This document shows positions 25,205-34,067 of a stretch of DNA of 37,172 nt, piece after piece. The stretch is from positions 1-37,172 of the forward strand of contig JAJEEA010000226.1 of assembly GCA_022821235.1 (NCBI GenBank), read 5' to 3'. Position 1 is the stretch's first letter. Each line of letters starts with the position of its first letter. Below the pieces are notes generated by a model that searched no databases, was not told the origin of the DNA, and worked only from the letters and a program-made list of their open reading frames with translations. The stretch is from Vicinamibacteria bacterium (GTDB taxonomy: Bacteria; Acidobacteriota; Vicinamibacteria; Vicinamibacterales; UBA8438). A program made the translations under genes and the position numbers.

Positions 25205-26563
25205 CTACCGCCAGCCGGCCCTGAGCGCCTCGCGGTCGACCGCCTCCCCGTTCAAGTAGACGTCGGCGATCTGCCGGGTGTTCGCGATGCCGAACATCGG
25301 GTTGGCGTCGAGCACCACGAAGTCGGCGCGCCGCCCCGCCTCGAGCAGGCCGGTGTCGACGCCGAGCACCTCGGCCGACGCGCTGGTGGCGATGCGGATG
25401 GCCTCGGCCGGCGAGATTCCCGCCTCGACGAACAGCTCTAGCTCGCGGTGCTCCATGAAGCCCGGCACGTGGTCCTGCACGCCGGTGTCGGCGCCGAGGA
25501 CGAGGCGGGCGCCGGCGTCGGCGAGCTTCTTCAGGCTGGACTGCATCGCCGCGTACGACTCGCCGGCCCGCGCCGCCGCCTCCGGCGCGCGGTTCTCGAA
25601 CGACGCGCGGATGCGCGCCAGGACGTCGCCAGCCACCGACTCCATCAGCAGCGGGTGCTCGACCCAGGCCGGGGGCGCGGCGTGCCGGCCCCGCTCCGAG
25701 ATGCTCAGGTTAGGCATGACGAACACGTCGTTCTCGACGACGGCGGCCACCAGGTCGTCGTCCATCTCGAGGTCGCGCGGCAGGTGGGCGAACCCGTCCG
25801 CCCCCGCCTCCACGAGGTCGCGCGCGTCCTCCAGGTAGTAGACGTGGGCGATGACCTGCAGGCCGCGCTCGTGCGCGGCGGCGATGATCGGCTCGTAGAG
25901 GTCCGGGGTGAGCTTCTCGACCGAGCCGCCCCGGTCGTCGACCCAGATCTTGACGAAGTCGGCGCGGGTGGCCGCGATCTCCTCGACGGCGGCGCGGGCC
26001 TCGTCGGGCGTGGACACGCCGAGCGCGGTCGGCCGCATGGTCGCGGCCCCCGGCCCCGCGTTCGGCCGCGCGATGCCCCGGAAGGCGGTGTGCAGCCGGG
26101 CCCCGCCCAGCGTGCCCGCCTCCTGCTCGGCCCGGATCTCGAACGCCAGCTCGCCGGGGTCGGTCCCCATCGACACGATGGTGCCGACGCCGTGGTACGC
26201 ATACCGGTGGAGCTGGTCGATCAGGTTCTCGCGGGTGTAGTTCGCGTAGTCGTAGCTGAGGCCCTGCTGGAACCCGACGTGTCCGTGCAGGTCGACGAGG
26301 GCGGGCATGACCGTCTTGCCGGCGAGGTCGACCACCGCCGCGTCCTCGGGAATCGGCACATTGGCGGCCCGGCCGACCGCGGCGATGCGCCCCTCGTCGA
26401 CCACCAGCACGCCGCCCCCGATGGGGGGACCGCCGTCGCCGGTGATCAGGGTCGCCCCCTGGTAGGCCGTGACGGTGCTGACGGGTGCTTCGGGCGCGTC
26501 GCCGCCGCAGCCGGCGGCGAGGGCGGCGAGGAGGGTCATGGCCGGGATCGATCGAAGGGTCAT
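25205..26563 (-). CDS. Lipoprotein amidohydrolase
   Basis: The 452-residue protein carries a lipoprotein signal (LAALAAGC, modified C19). The amidohydrolase metal site is complete: H93 and H95 in VDLHGHVG, K205 in DFVKIWVDD (the usual carbamylated lysine position), H240 in VIAHVYY, H260 in FAHLPRD and the D of LGADTGV. The C-terminal DFVVLDANPM and VYLNGEAVDREAL close the composite domain. It belongs to the imidazolonepropionase/prolidase-like group of secreted amidohydrolases, so it probably cleaves a cyclic amide or a dipeptide at the membrane; the substrate is unresolved. It may be co-transcribed with the CehA-type hydrolase 256 bases downstream. Confidence 0.9.
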   Translation of the reverse strand: MTLRSIPAMTLLAALAAGCGGDAPEAPVSTVTAYQGATLITGDGGPPIGGGVLVVDEGRIAAVGRAANVPIPEDAAVVDLAGKTVMPALVDLHGHVGFQQGLSYDYANYTRENLIDQLHRYAYHGVGTIVSMGTDPGELAFEIRAEQEAGTLGGARLHTAFRGIARPNAGPGAATMRPTALGVSTPDEARAAVEEIAATRADFVKIWVDDRGGSVEKLTPDLYEPIIAAAHERGLQVIAHVYYLEDARDLVEAGADGFAHLPRDLEMDDDLVAAVVENDVFVMPNLSISERGRHAAPPAWVEHPLLMESVAGDVLARIRASFENRAPEAAARAGESYAAMQSSLKKLADAGARLVLGADTGVQDHVPGFMEHRELELFVEAGISPAEAIRIATSASAEVLGVDTGLLEAGRRADFVVLDANPMFGIANTRQIADVYLNGEAVDREALRAGWR

Positions 26564-26619
26564 CTCTCTCCATGTACGGGACGGTCGCGCCGATCGTAGC
26601 GGAACACGACGAGACTCGG

Positions 26620-26625
26620 ATTATA
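26620..26625 (-). promoter_or_regulatory. -10 box of the amidohydrolase gene
   Basis: A perfect minus-strand TATAAT lies 56 bases before the start at 26563; TACGAT at 26597-26592 is an alternative. No convincing -35 box was found. Confidence 0.4.
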
Positions 26626-26785
26626 GCGCCGCGCTGGTGACCCTGGTGAGCCGGGCCGGAGGCCCCGGCGGGGCGGCGGTCCTGCCCGGAACAGGGGGTC
26701 TGCCCGGTGGTGTGACGTCGGGCGGCTTCGCCTATGCGCGTCGCGTCTCACGACGGGCGGTGTCCGGCTCCCGGCGGATTCCGCG

Positions 26786-26814
26786 TTGACAATCGTGCAG
26801 AAATGCTCGAACGT
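26786..26814 (+). promoter_or_regulatory. Leaderless promoter of the hicAB operon
   Basis: A perfect TTGACA (26786-26791), a 17-base spacer and a weak GAACGT (26809-26814) end 5 bases before the hicA ATG. The layout is nearly the same as at the antitoxin/PIN operon (15532-15572). Confidence 0.5.
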
Positions 26815-26819
26815 GGGTC

Positions 26820-27026
26820 ATGAGCGGGACGGAATTCGTGAGGCGCGCCAAACGCTACGCCCGGAAGCTCGGCCTGCCCTTCCGTTTCGACCCGGGCGCG
26901 GGCAAAGGCAGCCACGGCCGCCTTCACGTCGGTGGACGCTTCACCACCGTCCCGCGCAAGGAGCTGGGCAAGGGGCTGCTGGCCGCCATGCTGAAGGACC
27001 TCGGCATCGACGGGGAGGCATTCTGA
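26820..27026 (+). CDS. hicA: HicA-type mRNA interferase toxin
   Basis: The 68-residue protein has the HicA double-stranded-RNA-binding fold: EFVRRAKRYARKLGL, then GKGSHGRLHVGGRFTTVP with the catalytic His at 32, and LGKGLLAAMLKDLGI. It cleaves mRNA when free of HicB. Its stop overlaps the hicB start (TGATG). The toxin comes first in the operon, as is usual for hicAB. There is no ribosome-binding site, so translation probably starts on a leaderless message. Confidence 0.88.
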   Translation: MSGTEFVRRAKRYARKLGLPFRFDPGAGKGSHGRLHVGGRFTTVPRKELGKGLLAAMLKDLGIDGEAF

Positions 27027-27454
27027 TGCGCTACGTGTACCCGTGCGTCCTCTCGCCGGACGAGGGCGGCGGCTTCGTCGTGTCGTTCCCGGACGTTCCC
27101 GGCGCCAACACCTGTGGGGACGACCGGACCGAGGCGCTGGAGATGGCGGAAGACGCCCTGGCGGTCGCGCTCGCCGGCCACGTGCTCGAGCGGTGGGACG
27201 TTCCCGTTCCGAGTCCGGCCGCCCCCGGCCAGGTCCTGGTCGCGGTTCCGCCGCTGGTGGCGGCGAAGCTCGCGCTCTATTCCGCGATGCGCGAGCAGGG
27301 CATGACCAGGACCGCCCTCGCGGAACGGCTGGGGTTGAGCGAGTCCGTCGTCCGCCGGCTTCTCAATCCCGACCACCGCTCCCACATCGGCCAGGTCGAG
27401 CGGGCGTTGCGGGTGGTGGGGCGCCGGCTGGCCGTCGAAGACCGGGTTGCGTGA
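27026..27454 (+). CDS. hicB: HicB-type antitoxin with C-terminal HTH
   Basis: The 142-residue protein has the HicB partial RNase-H-like domain at the N terminus (RYVYPCVLSPDEGGGFVVSF, PDVPGANTCGDDRTEALEMA, AEDALAVAL) and a C-terminal XRE-type helix-turn-helix (TRTALAERLGLSESVVRRLL, about 94-113). The first part binds HicA and the second binds the operon promoter, so it should repress hicAB. It overlaps hicA by one base, which couples the two. The length and motifs are complete. Confidence 0.88.
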   Translation: MRYVYPCVLSPDEGGGFVVSFPDVPGANTCGDDRTEALEMAEDALAVALAGHVLERWDVPVPSPAAPGQVLVAVPPLVAAKLALYSAMREQGMTRTALAERLGLSESVVRRLLNPDHRSHIGQVERALRVVGRRLAVEDRVA

Positions 27455-27461
27455 GCGGCGA

Positions 27462-27493
27462 AGCTCGACCCCCGACGGTCGCCCGGTCGAGCT
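27462..27493. terminator. Hairpin between convergent hicB and the DUF5916 gene
   Basis: AGCTCGACC and GGTCGAGCT form a perfect 9-base stem with a 14-base loop, 8 bases after the hicB stop. There is no T-run on either side, so termination is only suggested. Confidence 0.35.
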
Positions 27494-27580
27494 GCTCCGG
27501 CCAGCCGTCCGCGGAAGGTCGGGGGTGGCGTCGCGGTCGGAAATCCGGGGCCGTGGAGCGTTCGTTCCCGTTCATGCCGG

Positions 27581-29950
27581 TCACCGCAGCAGGTCGAACA
27601 GGTAGCTGTACTTGACGGTGATCGTCCGCCCCGCGCCCGGGGGGATGTACTGGCGGCCGTCGAGCCCCCGGCCGAGGCCCTGGATGTCGTTGTAGACGAC
27701 GAAGAGCCCGGTGTTGGCGTCCGACAGGAGGCCGAACCGCAGGTTCGACGACCACAGGTCGGCGCGGTCGTTGTACTGGACGAGGGCCTGGAAGAACATC
27801 CGGGTGTTGAACGAGTACGACGTGCGCAGGCGGATGAGGTTGGTGGTGAAGTCGCCGCCGGGGAGCCGCAGGTCGTTGTAGCTCCACTCCAGCACCGCGT
27901 TGAACGTCTCGCCGGCGCGGGCCGCGATCGACGGCGTCAACGTCACCCGCTCGCCCCCGAACAGCCCGCCGACGATGCTGTTGACGTTGAAGCTGACCGG
28001 CGCGCCGAGGTTCGTGTTGCCGGCGATCTGCGCTTCGCTGTGGTCGTACTGGCCCGGTGGCACCCAGACGCCGGGGAAGATCTCGAACGGCAGGAAGACG
28101 CCCTCGCGGGTGACGTTCACGCCCGTGTGCACCTCGTAGCCGTTGCGCCACTCGATGTGGTTGTCGATGTGCGTGAACTGGGTTTCGTGGGCGCCGGTGG
28201 CGAAGTCGAACACCGTGAAGTGGTTGACGTGGGGCCGCAGCTCGTGGACTCCCATGAAGTTCTGCGGGCGCCACGTCGTGAACACGCTGCCGTTCACCCG
28301 CCGGTAGCTCCGGCGGGCGAGGAAGCCGACCTCGGGGTTGAAGTCGGGCGCGACCTCGGTGAAGCCGAGGCTGAGGCGGGCGCGCTCGGACTGGTGCTGG
28401 GCGCTGAGCCCCAAGGCGTGCGAGCCGCCCGGCCCGGCCGAGACCAGGTCGTCCACGGCGCCGCTGTCGGCCAGGAAGCCGCTCACCGTGCCGCCCTGCC
28501 CGATTCCCCACCGCCCGTCGACGGCGACGGTCTGGTTGCCGTCGTCGCCCACCGCGAGATCGCCGGTCCCGTTCCGGGTGACGACCATGGCGCCGACGTT
28601 CGACCGGTTGGCGAGATCCTGCCGCACCCGGGCGACGGTGAAGTTCTGGCCCGGGGTGGCGTTCTCGTCGCCCACCTGGCCGATCGCCGCCGTCTGCATG
28701 TTGAGCAGTCCGATGTTGGTGTTGTTGCCGACCTTGCCCGACAGCCGCCCCCCGCCGATGATGGGAATCTGCTCGCCGTTCTCGCCGAGCCCGATGCGGC
28801 GGCTGAAGAACACGTCGACCGCGCCCGACTGGCCGACCGAGAACAGGCCCGCATTTTCGAGGAAGAAGGGCCGCTTCTCGGGGAAGAACAGCGTGAAGCG
28901 GTCGAGGTTGACCTGCTCGTCGTCCACCTCGACCTGCGCGAAGTCGGTGTTGGCGGTCAGGTCGAGGGTCATGCTGGGGGTGATGCTGTACTTCAGGTCC
29001 GCCCCCAGGTCCCCGGTGTTGGAGCGGCTTCGGGTTTCGGTGCGGCGCAGGGTCGAGCCGAGGAGATAGGGCGTGAGCTGCAGGTTGCGCTGGGGCGGCA
29101 CCGCGATGCCCTGCAGCTCGCCGGCCAGCGACAGACGGTTGAGGTTGAACTGGCGCGGCAGGGGCGACCAGTACACCTGCTCGTTGTTGAACCGGATGTT
29201 CCGCTGGAAGTTCACGCCCCAGGTCTGCACATCGGCGGTCGGGTAGCGCAGGGTCCGGAACGGGATCGCTATCTCCGCCGTCCACCCGATGTCGCTGACG
29301 CGGGTGACGACCTCCCACGCGCCGTCCCAGTTGACGTTGAGGCCGCCGCCCGAGCCGCGCTGCTGCCGGTTGTTGCCGGGCCGGCCGCCCCCGCCGCCGA
29401 AGCGGCCGCTGCCCTGGCCCTCGTTGGTGAGCTGCGCGTCGTACTCGATGCCGGCGGGGTTGGTGCCGAAGACGAACCCGTTCTGGCCGTCCAGATAGGT
29501 GTCGAGGATGACGCGGAAGCTGTCGGTCTCGGTGAGCTCGGAGTCGCGGCGGCTGTCGGCCACGATGATCGTGCCCGGGTCCTCGGTGTAGCAGACCACC
29601 CCGAAGTAGATGGTGTCGGCGTCGTAGACGATGCGCACCTCCGTGCGCTCCGAGGCGAGCCGGCCCTCGAAGGGCCGGCTCTGCACGAACCCCGTGGCGA
29701 CCATGGCGTCCGCGTAGGCGGGGTCGCCCAGGACGTCGCCGTCCACCGCCGGCGAACCCTCGACGCCGCGGGCGCGGACCAGCGGGAACCCCGCCGGGGT
29801 CAGCTCGCGCGACTCGATGACGCGCAGGCCGGCGGACTGGGGGTCGGACTGCGCCGCGGCGGGCGGGGGCGAGAGCGAGAGCAGCCACCACAGGCCGAGG
29901 ACCGCGGTGCAGGTCGGGACGCAGGGGCGCCGGAGCAGGATGCGAGTCAA
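27581..29950 (-). CDS. DUF5916 outer-membrane-type protein with CBM9-like N terminus
   Basis: The TTG at 29950, 9 bases after GGGAG, places a signal peptide (ILLRRP to SPPPAAAQ) at the start and gives 789 residues; the ATG at 30025 would add 25 basic residues. The first 200 or so residues resemble a CBM9-like/DOMON-type sandwich (VDGDVLGDPAYADA, VYDADTIYFGVVCYTEDPGT, DTYLDGQNGFVFGTNPAG). The rest is DUF5916: WGVNFQRNIRFNNEQVYWSP, DFAQVEVDDEQVNLDRFTLF, FFPEKRPFFLENAGLF, and many amphipathic strands ending in TVKYSYLFDLLR. It is probably an outer-membrane barrel that handles a sugar or peptide; the ligand is unknown. It stands alone and converges with hicB. Confidence 0.85.
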   Translation of the reverse strand: MTRILLRRPCVPTCTAVLGLWWLLSLSPPPAAAQSDPQSAGLRVIESRELTPAGFPLVRARGVEGSPAVDGDVLGDPAYADAMVATGFVQSRPFEGRLASERTEVRIVYDADTIYFGVVCYTEDPGTIIVADSRRDSELTETDSFRVILDTYLDGQNGFVFGTNPAGIEYDAQLTNEGQGSGRFGGGGGRPGNNRQQRGSGGGLNVNWDGAWEVVTRVSDIGWTAEIAIPFRTLRYPTADVQTWGVNFQRNIRFNNEQVYWSPLPRQFNLNRLSLAGELQGIAVPPQRNLQLTPYLLGSTLRRTETRSRSNTGDLGADLKYSITPSMTLDLTANTDFAQVEVDDEQVNLDRFTLFFPEKRPFFLENAGLFSVGQSGAVDVFFSRRIGLGENGEQIPIIGGGRLSGKVGNNTNIGLLNMQTAAIGQVGDENATPGQNFTVARVRQDLANRSNVGAMVVTRNGTGDLAVGDDGNQTVAVDGRWGIGQGGTVSGFLADSGAVDDLVSAGPGGSHALGLSAQHQSERARLSLGFTEVAPDFNPEVGFLARRSYRRVNGSVFTTWRPQNFMGVHELRPHVNHFTVFDFATGAHETQFTHIDNHIEWRNGYEVHTGVNVTREGVFLPFEIFPGVWVPPGQYDHSEAQIAGNTNLGAPVSFNVNSIVGGLFGGERVTLTPSIAARAGETFNAVLEWSYNDLRLPGGDFTTNLIRLRTSYSFNTRMFFQALVQYNDRADLWSSNLRFGLLSDANTGLFVVYNDIQGLGRGLDGRQYIPPGAGRTITVKYSYLFDLLR

Positions 29951-30125
29951 GAACGTGCTCTCCCGCCGCCGACCGGGGGCGTCCCGGTTCGGCGGCCTGT
30001 CGGTGGCGTCGTGGCGGCACGGCACCCTGATTCGGTCCGGCGCGGGGCCGCTTCCGATACCATCAGTCGTACATCAACCTCGTGGAGTGTATTACGGCCC
30101 ACCGGCTGGCACCGTTTATCGGGCA

Positions 30126-30145
30126 TGAGACCTCGGCGGGTCTCA
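30126..30145. repeat. Hairpin overlapping the vapC stop
   Basis: TGAGACC (30126-30132) pairs perfectly with GGTCTCA (30139-30145) around a 6-base loop. The right arm includes the vapC stop codon. There is no T-run, so it may protect the mRNA end or be a chance fold. Confidence 0.35.
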
Positions 30146-30535
30146 GGGCGCAGCCGCCTTCGCGTAGTACCGTACGCCGGAGACGCCCTCGAAGTCGGCG
30201 CCCTGGGTCCACAGCGTCGCACGGTTGGCTCGTGCGGTCGCCAGGATGATGGCGTCGCCCAACGCGAGGCCGCGCTCGTGCGCGAGCCACGCCGCCTCCA
30301 GGGCCAGCGCCTGAGACAGGGCGATCTCCCGTCCCCGGCGCATCAATGCGGCCGCCTGGACCGCATCGTCCTCTCCCCGTTCGCGCAGGACGACCCGGAA
30401 GACCTCGTAGAGACTGATCGTGGGGACCAGGAGCCGACTCGGATCGGCGAGCGGCGCCGCGAAGTGGCGGGCATTGGGGCCATCGGTGAGGTACTCCAGC
30501 CAGCCGGAGGAGTCGATGACGTGCAACCCGTCCAT
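30143..30535 (-). CDS. vapC: VapC-type PIN ribonuclease toxin
   Basis: This 130-residue PIN protein begins MDGLHVIDSSGWLEYL (D8, then the E of GWLEYL), has the E of ISLYEVFRV, the D of LALGDAIILATA and the D of WTQGADFEG. These residues form the metal site that cuts RNA. It follows the VapB gene after 9 bases. It is more similar in layout to classic VapC than the PIN toxin at 14855 (LYEVFRV, GDAIILATA). No defect is visible. Confidence 0.88.
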   Translation of the reverse strand: MDGLHVIDSSGWLEYLTDGPNARHFAAPLADPSRLLVPTISLYEVFRVVLRERGEDDAVQAAALMRRGREIALSQALALEAAWLAHERGLALGDAIILATARANRATLWTQGADFEGVSGVRYYAKAAAP

Positions 30536-30544
30536 CGGCCGGGT

Positions 30545-30754
30545 TCACAGCGGGCGGTCCGGCTCACGCTCGACGCGCGTATCGATGCCGGCGAGCCAGC
30601 CTCGCATCTCGCGGATGTCCCGCATCGGCACCAGCTCGATGCGGTCTCTGTACTGAACCACCTGGAGTCGCTGGCCGGCCTTGAGGCCGAGAGATTCCCG
30701 CACGGCCTTGGGGATGACCACCTGGAACTTCGGGGAGATCTTCACCTGATCCAT
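30545..30754 (-). CDS. vapB: AbrB/MazE-type (VapB) antitoxin
   Basis: The 69-residue protein is an AbrB/MazE swapped-hairpin antitoxin: VKISPKFQVVIPKAVRESLG, then LKAGQRLQVVQYRDRIELVP and a C-terminal tail (REMRGWLAGIDTRVE) that should bind the toxin. The upstream frame is open but lacks similarity, so ATG 30754 is taken. It is transcribed with vapC and would repress its own promoter. It was missed as a gene by simple length rules because its frame continues upstream. Confidence 0.85.
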   Translation of the reverse strand: MDQVKISPKFQVVIPKAVRESLGLKAGQRLQVVQYRDRIELVPMRDIREMRGWLAGIDTRVEREPDRPL

Positions 30755-30890
30755 GATGTGCGTAGCCTGGACATCGATCGGGAAACCGTAATACGAGTCT
30801 AGCACGCCCGTGCCGGACCCCTCGCGTGGCGCCGGGTCGGCGCTCGGTGCGCCCCGTGGCCGGGCGTCGCGCGGGGATCCGTCTTGGAGG

Positions 30891-30919
30891 TTGGCTCTCG
30901 CGGGCGGAGTGCGTACCAT
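30891..30919 (+). promoter_or_regulatory. Promoter of the second PDLQGxW gene
   Basis: TTGGCT (30891-30896), a 17-base spacer and TACCAT (30914-30919) form a sigma-70-like promoter, 55 bases before the start. AAGGAGAG (30960-30967) then sits 7 bases before the ATG. Confidence 0.45.
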
Positions 30920-30974
30920 TAGGGAGTCGGCGCGCACGGCGAGCCCGCGTCGCCGATGGAAGGAGAGTTCTCTG

Positions 30975-31964
30975 ATGAGCACGGCATGTCGCACAGCCTG
31001 CGCCGCGGCGGTCCTGGCCGCCATCGTCGCCCTCGGCGCCGCGCCGGCGGGGGCGCAGGAGTACACCGGCCCCCGGACGCCGGACGGCCAGCCCGACATC
31101 CAGGGCGTGTGGACCAACTTCGACCCCACCCCGTTCGAGGCCCCCGACGAGGCGGACATCGAGCGGCTGGCCCCGCTGGCCGCGTGGTTCCCCGGCAGCA
31201 ACCAGCCGCAGCGGGCGCCGGCGATGCCCCAGTCCGTCGAGGACCGGGCGCGTCCCCCGCAGGGCCCGTGGGGCGACGGCCCCGGCGACGCCCTGCGCAA
31301 CCAGCGGCGCCGGTCGATGATCGTCGACCCGCCCAACGGCCGGCTGCCCGTCCGTGACGAGGCGCGGGCCATCCGCGACTACAACCTGATCAACCTCACC
31401 GACTCGTGGCTGAACCACACCCCGTGGGAGCGCTGCATCACCCGCGGCGTGCCGGGGGGCATCTTCCCGCCGGGCTACGGGGCGGGCTACCAGATCCTGC
31501 AGATTCCCGGCCACGTGGTGCTCTTCTACGAGATGATCCACGAGGCCCGCATCATCCCGGTTGACGGCAGCCCCCACCTGCCCGACAGCATCCGCCAGTG
31601 GAACGGCGACGCGCGCGGGCGCTGGGAGGGGAACACCCTGGTGGTGGAGACCACCAACTACAACGACCAGGGCACCATCGGCACCAACATCGCCACCCGG
31701 GGCGTGCGCGGCATTCCCCAGAGCGGGAACCTGCGGGTGGTCGAGCGGTTCACGCGGAACGACGACGACACCATCGGCTACGAGGTGACCGTCGACGACA
31801 ACACCGTGTTCACCTCGCCGTGGACGGTGGCCATGCCCCTGAACCGGGACACCACCTACCAGCTCTTCGAGTACGCCTGCCACGAAGGCAACTACGGGCT
31901 CGAGAACAGCCTGCGGGCGGGCCGGGCCGAGGACGCGGCGGCGGCCGCGGCCACCCAGCAGTGA
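30975..31964 (+). CDS. Secreted acidobacterial-type protein with G-x-P-D-I-Q-G-x-W motif (paralog 2)
   Basis: The ATG at 30975 follows AAGGAGAG by 7 bases; the longer open frame upstream is not coding. The 329-residue protein has a signal peptide ending AGAQ near residue 28, then DGQPDIQGVWTNFDPTPFE at 37-55. It shares the full block order with the gene at 6909: RSMIVDPPNGRLPVRD, ERCITRGVPGG, HEARIIPVDGSP, RWEGNTLVVETTNYND, RVVERFTRNDDDTIGYEVTV and YACHEGNYGLENSLRAGR. The function is unknown. It is followed by a strong hairpin and then the GMC oxidoreductase gene, which has its own promoter. Confidence 0.86.
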   Translation: MSTACRTACAAAVLAAIVALGAAPAGAQEYTGPRTPDGQPDIQGVWTNFDPTPFEAPDEADIERLAPLAAWFPGSNQPQRAPAMPQSVEDRARPPQGPWGDGPGDALRNQRRRSMIVDPPNGRLPVRDEARAIRDYNLINLTDSWLNHTPWERCITRGVPGGIFPPGYGAGYQILQIPGHVVLFYEMIHEARIIPVDGSPHLPDSIRQWNGDARGRWEGNTLVVETTNYNDQGTIGTNIATRGVRGIPQSGNLRVVERFTRNDDDTIGYEVTVDDNTVFTSPWTVAMPLNRDTTYQLFEYACHEGNYGLENSLRAGRAEDAAAAAATQQ

Positions 31965-31993
31965 CCGCGCAGAACGGGTTGTCGTGATCGGGT

Positions 31994-32027
31994 CGGGCGG
32001 GGACCCGGCATCGCTGGTCCCCGCCCG
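31994..32027 (+). terminator. Hairpin after the second PDLQGxW gene
   Basis: A perfect 12-base stem (CGGGCGGGGACC with GGTCCCCGCCCG) and a 10-base loop begin 29 bases after the stop codon. A second perfect 16-base palindrome follows at 32054-32069. There is no T-run, so termination strength is uncertain. Confidence 0.45.
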
Positions 32028-32153
32028 CCCTCCCTACGGCCGGCTTGTCGCCGGTCCCCCGCGGGGGACGGCGCCGGCCGGCGGTGTGACGTTTGCCCCT
32101 CGGTCCTCCCCGGGTGCCGCCGGTCCCGTCGGCACGCCGTCCCGATGCGCTCG

Positions 32154-32161
32154 TATAGGAT
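32154..32161 (+). promoter_or_regulatory. -10 box of the GMC oxidoreductase gene (leaderless)
   Basis: TATAGGAT holds two overlapping -10 candidates; TAGGAT (32156-32161) ends 6 bases before the GTG start at 32168. No ribosome-binding site is seen. Confidence 0.4.
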
Positions 32162-32167
32162 TCCCGC

Positions 32168-33766
32168 GTGACTCACGACTACGTCATCGTCGGGGCGGGC
32201 ACCGCCGGCTGCGTGCTCGCCAACCGGCTGTCGGCCGAGCCGGACGCCAGCGTGCTGCTGCTTGAGGCGGGGGGCAGGGACGACTACTTCTGGATCGACA
32301 TCCCCGTCGGCTACCTCTACACCATCGGCAACCCCCGCACCGACTGGTGCTACCGCATCGAGCCCGACCCCGGGCTGAACGGCCGGACCATCCTGTACGC
32401 CCGCGGCCGCGTCCTCGGCGGCTGCTCGTCGATCAACGCGATGATCTACATGCGGGGGCAGCGGAGCGACTACGACCACTGGGCGTCGCTCGGCAACCGC
32501 GGCTGGGGCTGGGACGACGTGCTGCCGGTGTTCATGCGGTCGGAGGACTACCAGCACGGCGCCGACGAGTGCCATGGGGTCGGCGGCGAGATGCGGGTCG
32601 AGGAGCGCCGGGTGAGCTGGGAGATCCTCGACGCGTGGCGCGACGCGGCCGAGGAGTGCGGCATTCCCAAGATCGCCGAGTTCAACCGGGACGACAACTT
32701 CGGCAACGCCTACTTCCAGATGAACCAGCGCGCCGGCCGGCGCTGGAGCGGCACCAAGGCCTACCTGCGGCCGGTGGAGCACCGGCCGAACCTGACCGTG
32801 CGGACCGGTGCCCAGGTGCGGCGCATCGCGGTCGAGCCGGGCGACGCGGGGCCGCGGGCGACCGGGGTCGAGCTGCTGGGGGGCGAGCGGCTCGAGGCGC
32901 GGCGCGAGGTCATCCTGGCCGCGGGGGCCATCGGCTCGCCGCAGATCCTGCAGCTCTCGGGCATCGGCCCGGGAGCGCTGCTCCAGGCGCACGGCATCGA
33001 CGTCGTCCACGACCTGGCCGGGGTGGGCGAGAACCTGCACGACCACCTGCAGATCCGCACCATCTACAAGGTCGAGAACACCGTCACCCTGAACCTGCGG
33101 GTGAACTCGCTGTTCGGCAAGGCGGCGATGGGGCTGGAGTACCTGCTGTTCAAGACCGGCCCGCTGACGATGCCCCCCTCGCAGCTCGGGGCGTTCGCCC
33201 GGAGCGACCCCTCGCGGGCGTCGGCCAACATGGAGTGGCACGTGCAGCCGCTGTCGCTCGACAAGTTCGGCGACCCGCTGCACCGGTTCAACGCGATCAC
33301 GCCGTCGGTCGCCAACCTCCAGCCGACCAGCCGCGGTCATGTCCGGATCAAGAACCCGGACCCGCGGCAGGCGCCGGCCATCACCCTGAACTACCTGTCG
33401 ACCGACGAGGATCTGGGAGTCGCAGTGGCCGGCCTGCGGTTCACCCGGCGCATCATGGCCGCGAAGGCCCTGGCCCGGTTCGAGCCCGAGGAGTGGAAGC
33501 CCGGCCTCGACGTCGAGAGCGACGAGGCGCTGGCCGCCGCCGCCCGGGACCTCGGCACGACGATCTTCCACCCCGTCGGCACGTGCAGGATGGGGAGCGA
33601 CCCCCTGGCCGTCGTCGACGACCGGCTCGCGGTGCACGGCGTCGCCGGCCTCCGGGTCATCGACGCCTCGGTCATGCCGCGCATCACGTCGGGGAACACC
33701 AACGCGCCCACCGTGATGATTGCCGAGAAGGGGGCCGAGTTCGTGCTGCAGGACGCGACGGGGTGA
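32168..33766 (+). CDS. GMC-family FAD oxidoreductase (choline-dehydrogenase-like)
   Basis: The 532-residue flavoenzyme starts with GTG at 32168; the FAD Rossmann motif [14 protein letters not shown] begins at once (residues 8-21). GMC signature 1 is [18 protein letters not shown], signature 2 [16 protein letters not shown]. The active-site His is H468 in HPVGTCRMG and the partner Asn is N512 in [10 protein letters not shown]. It should oxidise an alcohol group; the substrate cannot be read from the sequence and the choline/alkanol labels are only family names. It has no signal peptide, so it is cytoplasmic. No operon partner follows. Confidence 0.94.
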   Translation: MTHDYVIVGAGTAGCVLANRLSAEPDASVLLLEAGGRDDYFWIDIPVGYLYTIGNPRTDWCYRIEPDPGLNGRTILYARGRVLGGCSSINAMIYMRGQRSDYDHWASLGNRGWGWDDVLPVFMRSEDYQHGADECHGVGGEMRVEERRVSWEILDAWRDAAEECGIPKIAEFNRDDNFGNAYFQMNQRAGRRWSGTKAYLRPVEHRPNLTVRTGAQVRRIAVEPGDAGPRATGVELLGGERLEARREVILAAGAIGSPQILQLSGIGPGALLQAHGIDVVHDLAGVGENLHDHLQIRTIYKVENTVTLNLRVNSLFGKAAMGLEYLLFKTGPLTMPPSQLGAFARSDPSRASANMEWHVQPLSLDKFGDPLHRFNAITPSVANLQPTSRGHVRIKNPDPRQAPAITLNYLSTDEDLGVAVAGLRFTRRIMAAKALARFEPEEWKPGLDVESDEALAAAARDLGTTIFHPVGTCRMGSDPLAVVDDRLAVHGVAGLRVIDASVMPRITSGNTNAPTVMIAEKGAEFVLQDATG

Positions 33767-33810
33767 AACGCGGCCAGTTTCGACACGGCACGTGGCTGAC
33801 GGACACGGGC

Positions 33811-34059
33811 CTACGGCATCTCGTCGCCCGGCACGGGAGGCTGACCGACTCCGGCCCGCGTGAGGATGCGACGTGCCGCCGGGAGGTCGCCTCGGGCCGC
33901 GCGCTCGGCGAAGTACTGCTCGGTTCGAAGCGCGGACAGCTTCTCGGCGACAGCGACGTTGATCAACTGGTTCACCGCCACGCCCTCCGCCTTGGCGAGC
34001 TTCCGCACCTCCTCCAGCAACGCGGGCTGAAGCCTCAGCGCGAAGTTGCTCTTGTCCAT
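33811..34059 (-). CDS. Orphan ribbon-helix-helix protein (HicB/CopG type)
   Basis: The 82-residue protein starts DKSNFALRLQPALLEEVRKL, then AKAEGVAVNQLINVAVAEKLSAL, a ribbon-helix-helix pattern as in Arc/CopG/HicB-type antitoxins, with a tail (EQYFAERAARGDLPAARRIL) common in toxin-binding versions. No toxin gene adjoins it. It is divergent from the PhzF gene with only 29 bases between, so it may repress both itself and phzF. The DNA-binding fold is likely; the partner is unknown. Confidence 0.75.
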   Translation of the reverse strand: MDKSNFALRLQPALLEEVRKLAKAEGVAVNQLINVAVAEKLSALRTEQYFAERAARGDLPAARRILTRAGVGQPPVPGDEMP

Positions 34060-34067
34060 GAGTCGTT

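Noticed and set aside
32054-32069. 16-base perfect palindrome considered as an operator of the GMC gene
   Set aside because: It is all G and C in a GC-rich gap, about 100 bases from the start, and more likely part of the terminator zone of the preceding gene.
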